This document shows, piece after piece, positions 1-5,009 of a DNA stretch of 5,009 nt. The stretch is from an uncultured Clostridia bacterium (GTDB taxonomy: Bacteria > Bacillota > Clostridia > Christensenellales > Borkfalkiaceae): contig CAMNIW010000109.1 in assembly GCA_946540675.1 (NCBI GenBank), forward strand, positions 1 to 5,009, read 5' to 3'. The notes beneath the pieces were generated by a model. The model was not told where the DNA came from. It searched no databases and saw only the letters and a program-made list of their open reading frames with translations. Each line of letters begins with the position of its first letter. The first letter of the stretch is position 1. Both the position numbers and the translations under genes were made by a program.

Positions 1-479
1 GTGGCTATCATTATATTGCCGTCTTCGTCTTCCGCTATCGAACGCACTGAAGACGAGAGATCGTCAACTCTATTGAAAAAAGTGAAATCGTTGCCGTCGA
101 GCATTGCGACTCCGCTGTCGTTTGTGCCTATCCAGAGCCTGTTTAAGGAATCGACGTACAGACACACCACGCTTGCGACGCCGAAAGAAGAATCGTATCT
201 GTAAAATTCGTTGCCGTCGTAACGGATAAGTCCGCTGTAACCGCCGAGCCATATAAACCCTTCTTCGGACTGCACTATGGCGTTGGTCTCGGAAGTCGGA
301 AGCCCGTTATTCGCGTCGTAGAGAACGGATGAGTATCCCGCTCCCCTGCCCGTAACGTCGGGCTCCGCCGCAAAGGAGTTTTTCGCCGTCCGAAAAACGG
401 ATAAAAGACATAAAGCAAGTAAAGCCGCAGCGAAAAAGGAAAAAGTTTTTACGTTGAAAGTCTTAACGCGCCGAGTCAT
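1..479 (-). CDS. Reg_prop beta-propeller sensor protein, N-terminal part (3' end beyond left edge)
   Basis: My own translation from the ATG at 479-477 gives 159 open codons running off the left edge. Residues 1-12 are basic. Residues 13-29 are strongly hydrophobic (FSFFAAALLALCLLSVF), and an Ala-Ala near 37-38 could be a signal peptidase site, so this is a secretion signal or membrane anchor. From about residue 50 the sequence reads as two-component-regulator propeller (Reg_prop) repeats: NGLPTSETNAI then GFIWLGGYSGLIRYDGNEF at 58-92, RLWIGTNDSGVAMLDGNDF at 114-132, and the start of a third at 145-159. In this family such repeats form an extracytoplasmic ligand-sensing propeller, usually followed by a Y_Y_Y domain, a membrane segment and a cytoplasmic histidine kinase or GGDEF output. 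That output is inferred here, not seen. The start is firm: the frame is closed by TAA at 503-501, no other ATG lies between, and a GGTGG at 490-486 sits 6 nt upstream. It is separated from the ileS-FNT block by 89 bp and probably transcribed independently. Confidence 0.85.
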   Translation of the reverse strand, partial: MTRRVKTFNVKTFSFFAAALLALCLLSVFRTAKNSFAAEPDVTGRGAGYSSVLYDANNGLPTSETNAIVQSEEGFIWLGGYSGLIRYDGNEFYRYDSSFGVASVVCLYVDSLNRLWIGTNDSGVAMLDGNDFTFFNRVDDLSSSVRSIAEDEDGNIMIA

Positions 480-485
480 TGTGTA

Positions 486-490
486 CCACC
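486..490 (-). promoter_or_regulatory. Ribosome binding site of the Reg_prop gene
   Basis: Read on the minus strand, GGTGG ends 6 nt before the ATG at 479. It is an imperfect but well-spaced Shine-Dalgarno sequence and supports that start. Confidence 0.5.
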
Positions 491-508
491 AAAGAAGAAT
501 TTATAATT

Positions 509-537
509 AAAATATATGTTAAGGACTTATATGTTAA
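509..537 (-). promoter_or_regulatory. Weak candidate promoter for the Reg_prop gene
   Basis: On the minus strand a TTAACA (537-532) resembles a sigma-70 -35 box. It is followed after 17 nt by TATTTT (514-509), or after 15 nt by TATATT (516-511). The -35-like box lies inside one copy of the 15-bp tandem repeat, so a protein bound to the repeats could affect transcription. A better -10-like TATAAA at 505-500 has no matching -35 at normal spacing. The match is weak and the region is AT-rich, where such boxes occur by chance. Confidence 0.25.
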
Positions 538-542
538 GGACT
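513..542. repeat. Two perfect tandem copies of a 15-bp unit
   Basis: The plus strand reads TATATGTTAAGGACT at 513-527 and again, with no spacer or mismatch, at 528-542. The last five bases of the second copy (GGACT) double as the left base of the adjacent hairpin, whose right arm carries the complementary AGTCC at 557-561. A duplication of the hairpin's foot by replication slippage would explain it. So would a paired operator upstream of the Reg_prop gene, though a 15-bp period is not a whole number of helical turns, which weakens that reading. Confidence 0.9.
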
Positions 543-569
543 CCCGCACGTGCGGAAGTCCCGTTTTTT
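538..569 (+). terminator. Hairpin with T6 tail; possible terminator, orientation unexpected
   Basis: The left arm at 538-547 pairs with the right arm at 552-561 with one C/A mismatch (543/556), leaving an ACGT tetraloop. The core CCGCACGTGCGG (544-555) is a perfect 12-bp palindrome. On the plus strand the stem is followed by CG and six Ts (564-569), the classic intrinsic terminator layout. Yet both flanking genes are on the minus strand. Read that way, the stem starts 8 nt after the channel gene's stop codon, is preceded by As, and is followed only by TTAACATATA, a poor U tract. It may still serve as the 3' end or stabiliser of the operon mRNA, or stop antisense transcription. Confidence 0.55.
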
Positions 570-1336
570 CAGTCCTGTTTTTTCTTGGTGAGATATATCC
601 CGCAATACGCCGCGCCGACGAGCATTCCGCCGACGACGTTGCCGAGCGTTACGGGAATAAGATTGTTAATAATGGCTCCGCCGACCGTGAGAGTCGTTTC
701 CGTGCCGTAGAAGAGCGAAGTTATAAGTCCTGCCGGAAGATAGTACATATTCGCCACCGAGTGCTCGAACCCCGCGACGACGAATATCATTATCGGGAAG
801 AACAATCCGGCGATCTTTCCGCCGACCGTGTCCGCCGCAAAGGACATCCACACCGCTATGCAAACGAGAACGTTACACAAAACGCCCTTTATGAACGCGA
901 CGTAAAACGGCATTGACGCTTTTGCTTCCGCAGTCGATACGACCGCCGCTCTCACCGCGTCCGCGGAGAACACTCCGCCGAGCGACGTAAGGGTCGCTAT
1001 GATAGCCGCGCCCACGAAATTTCCGAGATATACTATCGCAAGACATCTCAGCATTTTAAGGAAAGATATTTCCTTTTTCATCAGCGGTATTATGAGAAGG
1101 CAGTTGCCCGTAAAGAGTTCGCTGCCGGCGATAAGCACCATAGCGAGTCCGCCGGGGAATATTGCCGCGCCCGCGACTTTATTGAGATAGACGTTTCCGA
1201 AAGTCGAACCTACGCCGCCGAACGCTATAAATGCGCCGGCGAGCATTCCGAGAACAAAGGTTTTCCAAAAATTCTGCTCGGTCTTGGCTTTTCCTATCGA
1301 GATATAACTCTCGGCTATTTCGTTTGGTTTTTTCAT
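569..1336 (-). CDS. Formate/nitrite transporter (FNT/FocA-NirC family) channel
   Basis: This 255-aa integral membrane protein is full length for the family (usually 250-290 aa). FNT proteins are pentameric inner-membrane channels for small monovalent anions such as formate, nitrite or hydrosulfide. Visible hallmarks are a glycine-rich first helix (LAGAFIAFGG, 32-41), the omega-loop motif SELFTGNC (72-79) with the conserved Thr76, KGVLCNVLVCIAVWM (150-164), and GFEHSVANMY (189-198) with the central pore histidine His192. NLIPVTLGNVVGG (225-237) follows. About six hydrophobic helices can be placed near 26-48, 62-86, 97-120, 148-168, 176-199 and 227-249. The tail ends in KKKQD, consistent with a cytoplasmic C-terminus. 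The ATG at 1336 is preceded by an AGAAGG ribosome site. It is the last gene of the ileS operon, 18 nt after the pseudouridine synthase. No formate- or nitrite-metabolising gene is nearby, so the substrate cannot be assigned. Formate is a reasonable guess for a fermenting anaerobe. Confidence 0.93.
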   Translation of the reverse strand: MKKPNEIAESYISIGKAKTEQNFWKTFVLGMLAGAFIAFGGVGSTFGNVYLNKVAGAAIFPGGLAMVLIAGSELFTGNCLLIIPLMKKEISFLKMLRCLAIVYLGNFVGAAIIATLTSLGGVFSADAVRAAVVSTAEAKASMPFYVAFIKGVLCNVLVCIAVWMSFAADTVGGKIAGLFFPIMIFVVAGFEHSVANMYYLPAGLITSLFYGTETTLTVGGAIINNLIPVTLGNVVGGMLVGAAYCGIYLTKKKQD

Positions 1337-1346
1337 CGCTTCAACA

Positions 1347-1352
1347 CCTTCT
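1347..1352 (-). promoter_or_regulatory. Strong ribosome binding site of the FNT channel gene
   Basis: On the minus strand AGAAGG (followed by TG) lies about 10 nt before the ATG at 1336. It sits entirely within the 18-nt gap after the upstream stop codon. It fixes the start and suggests independent translation of the channel within the shared mRNA. Confidence 0.7.
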
Positions 1353-1354
1353 TT

Positions 1355-2071
1355 TTAATATATTTCCACCGCTTTGGACGTGTCGAAATACTTAAACGGG
1401 ATCTCGTCTTTGGGCGGCTCTATCTTAAAACACATACGCTCTTTGGATACGGGATGAGTAAACGACAGGGAAGTGGCCCACAGCGCGAGCCTGCCCTTTT
1501 TTGCCTTTTCGCCGCCGTAACGCATATCGCCGTATACGGGGGTGCCTATGTTTGCCATCTGAACGCGTATCTGATGACTCCTGCCCGTGTGCAGTTTTAC
1601 CGCGGTGAAAGCAAGTCCGTTTTTCTCTTCCGCTACCCTGTATTCGAGTTCGGCGAACTTCGCCCCTTCGACGGTTTGCGGACAAACGTATACCATATTG
1701 TTTATGGGGTTCTTTTTGAGATAGTTGGTAAGGGTGGCTTCCTTTTGCCTGGGACTTCCGACGAGCACCGTATAGTATATCTTCTCGAAGTCGCCCGTCT
1801 TCATCTGCTCGGAAAGTCTTGCCGCCGCCTTGCTGCTCTTGGCGTAAACCATTACGCCGCCCGTCGGACGGTCGAGCCTGTGAACGAGCCCGACGTAGAC
1901 GTTGCCTTCTTTATGCTCTCTCTCGCGTACGTGTTCCTTTATCACGGTGAGAAGGTCGACGTCCTTGCTCTCGTCTTCGCAGGAAGGAACGTTTTGCGGC
2001 TTTAACACCACTATTATATGATTGTCTTCGTAAAGCGTTACGAGATCTTCTTTTTTCATCTGTTCAGTCAT
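1355..2071 (-). CDS. RluA-family RNA pseudouridine synthase
   Basis: This 238-aa enzyme would isomerise specific uridines to pseudouridine in rRNA or tRNA in the cytoplasm. The family signature HRLDRPTGGVMVYAKS is at 64-79, with catalytic aspartate Asp67. The EKIYY motif (96-100) contains the conserved active-site tyrosine region. LHTGRSHQIRVQMANIG (160-176), then GD and YGG (181-187), form the conserved RluA core after the catalytic motif. There is no N-terminal S4 domain: the protein opens directly with the catalytic-domain start LYEDNHIIVVLKPQNVPS (13-30). It therefore resembles the short RluA/TruC-like forms rather than RluC/RluD, and the target nucleotide cannot be told. Its ATG at 2071 overlaps the upstream methyltransferase stop by 8 nt, with a six-G run 11 nt upstream. 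An in-frame ATG at 2059 would shorten it by four residues but has no ribosome site. The overlap implies translational coupling. Confidence 0.93.
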   Translation of the reverse strand: MTEQMKKEDLVTLYEDNHIIVVLKPQNVPSCEDESKDVDLLTVIKEHVREREHKEGNVYVGLVHRLDRPTGGVMVYAKSSKAAARLSEQMKTGDFEKIYYTVLVGSPRQKEATLTNYLKKNPINNMVYVCPQTVEGAKFAELEYRVAEEKNGLAFTAVKLHTGRSHQIRVQMANIGTPVYGDMRYGGEKAKKGRLALWATSLSFTHPVSKERMCFKIEPPKDEIPFKYFDTSKAVEIY

Positions 2072-2930
2072 TTACGTAAATACCCCCCGCTCCGCACGGC
2101 AAAACTATTCCGTCTTCGGTGGGAAGTCCGACTTCGTATGCGTCCGTCCTGCCCTTTCCGATCTTCTTTTTTACCGCGAGCGTCAAAATGTTGTCGAGAA
2201 CCGACGGTTGAAGCCCCGTCGTGTAACTGTTGATAAGGAAAAACAGCGGATCGTCCGATAAAACTTCGGCGCACAGTCCGACGAGCGGGAAAAGTTCGGT
2301 TTCGAGTTTCCACATTTCGCCGTTAGGTCCCCTGCCGTAACTCGGCGGATCCATTATCACCGCGTCGTATTTCCTGCCGCGGCGTATCTCTCTTTGCACG
2401 AATTTCTTGCAGTCGTCTATTATAAACCTTACGTTTTTATCTCCGAGCCCCGAAAGCCTGACGTTTTCGCCCGCGCGCTCCACCATACCTTTGCTCGCGT
2501 CGACGTGGCATACGCTCGCACCCGCCGCAAGGCAGGCGACGGTCGCTCCGCCGGTGTAGGCGAAAAGGTTGAGAACGCTTATCTCTCTCCCCGCGTTTTT
2601 TATGAGCGAAGACATCGTTTCCCAGTTAGCCGCCTGTTCGGGGAAAAGTCCCGTGTGCTTGAATCCCATAGGTTTTACTTTGAATTTGAGTTTTCCGTAG
2701 GAAATCACCCACTCGGACGGCATATCTTTGAGATACCGCCACTCTCCGCCGCCGCTCTCGCTCCTTACGTACTTGGCGTTTATGCCCTTATATTCGTCGA
2801 GCGGTTTTTCGGCTTTCCATATGACCTGCGGGTCGGGGCGAAGAAGTATCACGTCGCCCCAGCGTTCGAGTTTATACCCGTCGCCCGTAGATATCACCGA
2901 ATAGTCTTTCCACTTGTCCGCTATTTTCAT
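2064..2930 (-). CDS. RlmI-like class I SAM-dependent RNA methyltransferase, without PUA domain
   Basis: This 288-aa protein matches the COG1092/Methyltrans_SAM group that includes the 23S rRNA m5C methyltransferase RlmI. The SAM-binding motif I is VLNLFAYTGGATVACLAAGA (119-138), an acidic ribose-binding end of strand 2 is HVDAS (142-146), IIDD is at 170-173, and the catalytic motif IV is DPPSYGRGP (194-202). The C-terminal GLPTEDGIVLPCGAGGIY resembles the usual end of this family (LP-G-ARW-like). RlmI proper is about 400 aa with an N-terminal PUA domain. Here only about 90 residues precede the core, and I see no PUA, so it belongs to the short subfamily with no settled target. RNA, probably rRNA, is inferred as substrate. 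The ATG at 2930 overlaps the ileS stop (ATGA), with AAGG 7 nt upstream. The downstream pseudouridine synthase overlaps its 3' end, which strengthens an RNA-modification role. Confidence 0.85.
   Translation of the reverse strand: MKIADKWKDYSVISTGDGYKLERWGDVILLRPDPQVIWKAEKPLDEYKGINAKYVRSESGGGEWRYLKDMPSEWVISYGKLKFKVKPMGFKHTGLFPEQAANWETMSSLIKNAGREISVLNLFAYTGGATVACLAAGASVCHVDASKGMVERAGENVRLSGLGDKNVRFIIDDCKKFVQREIRRGRKYDAVIMDPPSYGRGPNGEMWKLETELFPLVGLCAEVLSDDPLFFLINSYTTGLQPSVLDNILTLAVKKKIGKGRTDAYEVGLPTEDGIVLPCGAGGIYVND
2083..2088 (-). promoter_or_regulatory. Six-G run, likely ribosome site of the pseudouridine synthase gene
   Basis: On the minus strand GGGGGG encodes part of the final Gly-Gly of the methyltransferase and lies 11 nt before the ATG at 2071. 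The spacing is longer than ideal. Against the alternative ATG at 2059 it would be 23 nt away, so it favours 2071. Confidence 0.4.
2927..2930 (-). other. ATGA stop/start overlap between ileS and the methyltransferase gene
   Basis: The TGA ending ileS (2929-2927) shares bases with the ATG (2930-2928) of the methyltransferase. This 4-nt overlap is the typical arrangement for termination-reinitiation coupling and shows that both are read from one mRNA. Confidence 0.9.
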
Positions 2931-5009
2931 CTTCCGACCTTTTTTACGGCGAGAACGACTTTTTCGCCGTTGACGTCGTGTTCTTTCTCGTACGCGCCGT
3001 CCGCGTCGCCTTCGATAACCTTTTCGGCAAGGACGTCGGACTTTACCGCGTCGGCGTTTTCGGTGAGAACCTTTCTCGCGTTGCCGCTCGCCTTAAAGTA
3101 GAGTTCTATCCTGTCGGTTACTTCGAAGCCCGCTTCCTTTCTCATATTCTGTATCTTGGAAACGAGTTCTCTTTCCACCCCTTCGAGAAGAAGTTCTTCG
3201 GTTATATGTACGTCGAGCACGACCGTCAGTCCGTCCGTACTCTCGGAAACGTATCCTTCGGCGGACTCTCCCGAAATAAGCAGGTCGTCGAGAGCGAGTT
3301 CCACTTCCGTGCCGCCGAGTTCGGTCTTGTATACTCCGCCCGCCTTTACGCACGCGACGACCTTTGCGGCGTCGCACGTTTCAAGGAAGTTCTTTATAAG
3401 TCCCAAAGCCTTGCCGTATCTGGGTCCGAGCGTCTTGAGTTGGGGTTTGAGTTTGTATTTCACGAATCTCGTCGCGTCGGACAAGACTTCGAATTCCTTT
3501 ACGTTGAGTTCGTCTTTCGCTATCTCGTAAAGACCTTCGGTAAGTTTGACTTTCTTATCCGAAGATATATACATCTTTTTGAGCGGCTGACGGTTTTTGA
3601 CGTTGCTGCCGTTTCTCGCGGATCTGCCGAGAGCGACTATTTTAAGCACGTCTTCCATACCTTCTTCGAGTTCTTCGTCGATAAAACTCTCGTCGGCGAC
3701 GGGGAAATCGCAAAGGTGGACGGATATGGGCGCGTCTTTATAGAACTGCGGCACGAGATTGCGGTATATGCTCTCCGCAAGGAAAGGAACGTACGGCGCG
3801 GATATTTTGGCGAGCGTGGTGAGCACCGTGTAAAGCGTGGTATAAGCCGCCGCCTTGTCGTCGGTCATCTCGCTTCCCCAATATCTTTCCCTGCCGCGGC
3901 GAACGTACCAGTTGGAGAGTTCGTCCACGAAATCCTGAAGCGTTCTCGAAGTTTCGAATATCTTGTACTCCGAGAGCCCTTTGTCCACTGTTTTTATAAG
4001 AGTGTTGAGCCTTGAAAGCACCCACTTGTCCATTAAACTCAACTTGCACTTTTTAAGGTCGTATTCCGTCGGGTCGTACTTGTCTATCTCGGCGTAAAGG
4101 ACGAAAAACGCGTAAGTGTTCCAAAGCGTGCCCATAAACTTCCTTTGTCCTTCGGACACCGCGTCTTCGTAAAATCTCGACGGGAGCCACGGGCTGGAAC
4201 TCGTGTAGAAATACCACCTTATCGCGTCCGCTCCCTGCTTGTCGAGCACCGTCCACGGGTCTACGACGTTGCCGAGATGCTTGGACATTTTTAGACCGTT
4301 TTTGTCGTTGACGTGCCCTAAAACTATACAGTTTTTGAAAGGCGCTTTGCCGAACAGCAAAGTCGATATGGTGAGAAGGGTGTAGAACCAACCCCTTGTC
4401 TGGTCTATCGCTTCGGAAATGAAATCCGCGGGGAAATGCTTCTCGAAGAGTTCCTTGTTCTCAAACGGATAGTGATACTGCGCGAAAGGCATAGAGCCCG
4501 AATCGAACCAACAGTCTATGACTTCCTTTACTCTCTTCATCTTGCCGCCGCACTTGCCGCATTTGCAGGTCGGCGCGTCGATATACGGACGGTGGAGTTC
4601 TATATCCCCGTCTATTCCGCAGGCTTCTTTGAGTTCGGCTTTGGAGCCCATTACCCTTATCTCGCCGCAGTCTTCGCACACCCATATCGGGAGCGGAGTT
4701 CCCCAATACCTTTCTCTGGAAAGTCCCCAGTCGATGACGTTTTCCAGGAAATTGCCCATTCTGCCCGCCTTTATCGTTTCGGGCATCCAGTTTACCGAAT
4801 TGTTGGACGCGATGAGTTGATCTTTTATGGCCGTGGTCTTTATAAACCAAGTGCTTCTCGCGTAGTACAAAAGCGGAGTGTTGCAACGCCAGCAAAACGG
4901 ATAACTGTGTTCGAAGAAAACGTCTTTGAAGAGTTTGCCGCTCTCTTTGAGATCCTTTATTATGAGTTTATCGGCGTCTTTTACGAACAGTCCTTTGTAC
5001 GGCTCGACC
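2927..5009 (-). CDS. ileS: Isoleucyl-tRNA synthetase, C-terminal two thirds (5' end beyond right edge)
   Basis: IleRS charges tRNA-Ile with isoleucine in the cytoplasm. The frame is open to the right edge from the first whole codon at 5008, giving 693 visible residues of a protein that is about 1,030-1,050 aa in the large type. A TTG at 4870 is an internal leucine, not a start. Visible in order are EHSYPFCWRC with Cys39/Cys42, LLYYARSTWFIKTT (46-59), SRERYWGTPLPIWVCEDCG (97-115), and a cysteine cluster at 111, 114, 148, 150 and 153 that probably binds zinc. DCWFDSGSMPFAQ (165-177) is followed by the ATP-binding signature KMSKH (240-244) in place of KMSKS, then LGNVVDP. An anticodon-binding helical domain spans about 327-470 (SNWYVRRGRERYW at 365-377), followed by a long C-terminal extension without the CxxC zinc finger of classic bacterial IleRS. 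These traits fit the type 2, eukaryote-like IleRS. The HIGH motif and most of the editing domain lie outside the window, as would any T-box leader. Confidence 0.97.
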   Translation of the reverse strand, partial: VEPYKGLFVKDADKLIIKDLKESGKLFKDVFFEHSYPFCWRCNTPLLYYARSTWFIKTTAIKDQLIASNNSVNWMPETIKAGRMGNFLENVIDWGLSRERYWGTPLPIWVCEDCGEIRVMGSKAELKEACGIDGDIELHRPYIDAPTCKCGKCGGKMKRVKEVIDCWFDSGSMPFAQYHYPFENKELFEKHFPADFISEAIDQTRGWFYTLLTISTLLFGKAPFKNCIVLGHVNDKNGLKMSKHLGNVVDPWTVLDKQGADAIRWYFYTSSSPWLPSRFYEDAVSEGQRKFMGTLWNTYAFFVLYAEIDKYDPTEYDLKKCKLSLMDKWVLSRLNTLIKTVDKGLSEYKIFETSRTLQDFVDELSNWYVRRGRERYWGSEMTDDKAAAYTTLYTVLTTLAKISAPYVPFLAESIYRNLVPQFYKDAPISVHLCDFPVADESFIDEELEEGMEDVLKIVALGRSARNGSNVKNRQPLKKMYISSDKKVKLTEGLYEIAKDELNVKEFEVLSDATRFVKYKLKPQLKTLGPRYGKALGLIKNFLETCDAAKVVACVKAGGVYKTELGGTEVELALDDLLISGESAEGYVSESTDGLTVVLDVHITEELLLEGVERELVSKIQNMRKEAGFEVTDRIELYFKASGNARKVLTENADAVKSDVLAEKVIEGDADGAYEKEHDVNGEKVVLAVKKVGR

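Noticed and set aside
1..204. A 67-codon plus-strand open frame from a GTG at the left edge
   Set aside because: It is antisense to the Reg_prop repeats, which are clearly coded on the minus strand.
513..542. The tandem 15-bp units as a CRISPR-like or phage attachment element
   Set aside because: There are only two adjacent copies without spacers, no cas or integrase gene, and no tRNA gene nearby.
479..916. A 145-codon plus-strand open frame starting in the intergenic repeat
   Set aside because: It runs antisense into the FNT channel, reads through the tandem repeat and hairpin, and its composition is Arg/Glu/Asp/His-rich shadow sequence.
1454..2005. A 183-codon plus-strand open frame opposite the pseudouridine synthase
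   Set aside because: The minus strand carries the unmistakable RluA catalytic motif; the opposite translation has no family features.
2394..3101. A 235-codon plus-strand open frame across the methyltransferase start and ileS end
   Set aside because: It spans two conserved minus-strand genes, has no recognisable domain and is explained as a shadow.
2978..4015. A 345-codon plus-strand open frame opposite ileS
   Set aside because: It is fully antisense to well-conserved IleRS sequence, its translation shows no recognisable motif, and long antisense frames are expected here because codon choice on the minus strand keeps stops rare on the other strand.
4870..4870. A TTG at the start of a 647-residue frame, as a possible ileS start
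   Set aside because: The reading frame continues upstream with conserved IleRS sequence (HSYPFCWRC) to the window edge, so this TTG is an internal leucine codon.

Overview
This 5,009-base window is a compact bacterial chromosomal segment in which every supported gene lies on the minus strand. The two gene blocks are separated by one 89-bp intergenic gap. Several features suggest an anaerobic, Gram-positive, clostridia-like organism, probably an uncultured gut or sediment lineage: the isoleucyl-tRNA synthetase carries the KMSKH-LGNVVDP signature I associate with Clostridia-type enzymes, a formate/nitrite-family channel is present, and a secreted or anchored Reg_prop beta-propeller protein lies next to it. 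This taxonomic guess is inference; no rRNA or other marker is present.

Right to left, in the direction of transcription: (1) the C-terminal two thirds of ileS enters from the right edge and ends at 2927. (2) A 288-aa RlmI-like SAM-dependent RNA methyltransferase follows, its ATG overlapping the ileS stop by 4 nt. (3) A 238-aa RluA-family pseudouridine synthase comes next, its start overlapping the methyltransferase stop by 8 nt. (4) After 18 nt carrying a clear Shine-Dalgarno sequence comes a 255-aa FocA/NirC-family anion channel. These four genes look like one operon. The first three concern tRNA charging and RNA modification, while the channel is a metabolic passenger.

The 480-568 gap holds a GC-rich hairpin with a six-T tract on its plus-strand side, merging into two perfect head-to-tail copies of a 15-bp unit. 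It also contains a weak promoter candidate for the next gene. (5) From 479 to the left edge runs the N-terminal part of a signal-peptide-bearing Reg_prop beta-propeller protein. It is probably the sensor half of a membrane histidine kinase or diguanylate cyclase, but the output domain lies outside the window.

I see no phage, transposon, CRISPR, toxin-antitoxin or defence system, no RNA gene, and no convincing sign of an undescribed multi-gene system. The least explained items are the tandem repeat and hairpin in the single intergenic gap, and the truncated sensor gene. All plus-strand open frames, some over 300 codons, are shadows of the minus-strand genes.
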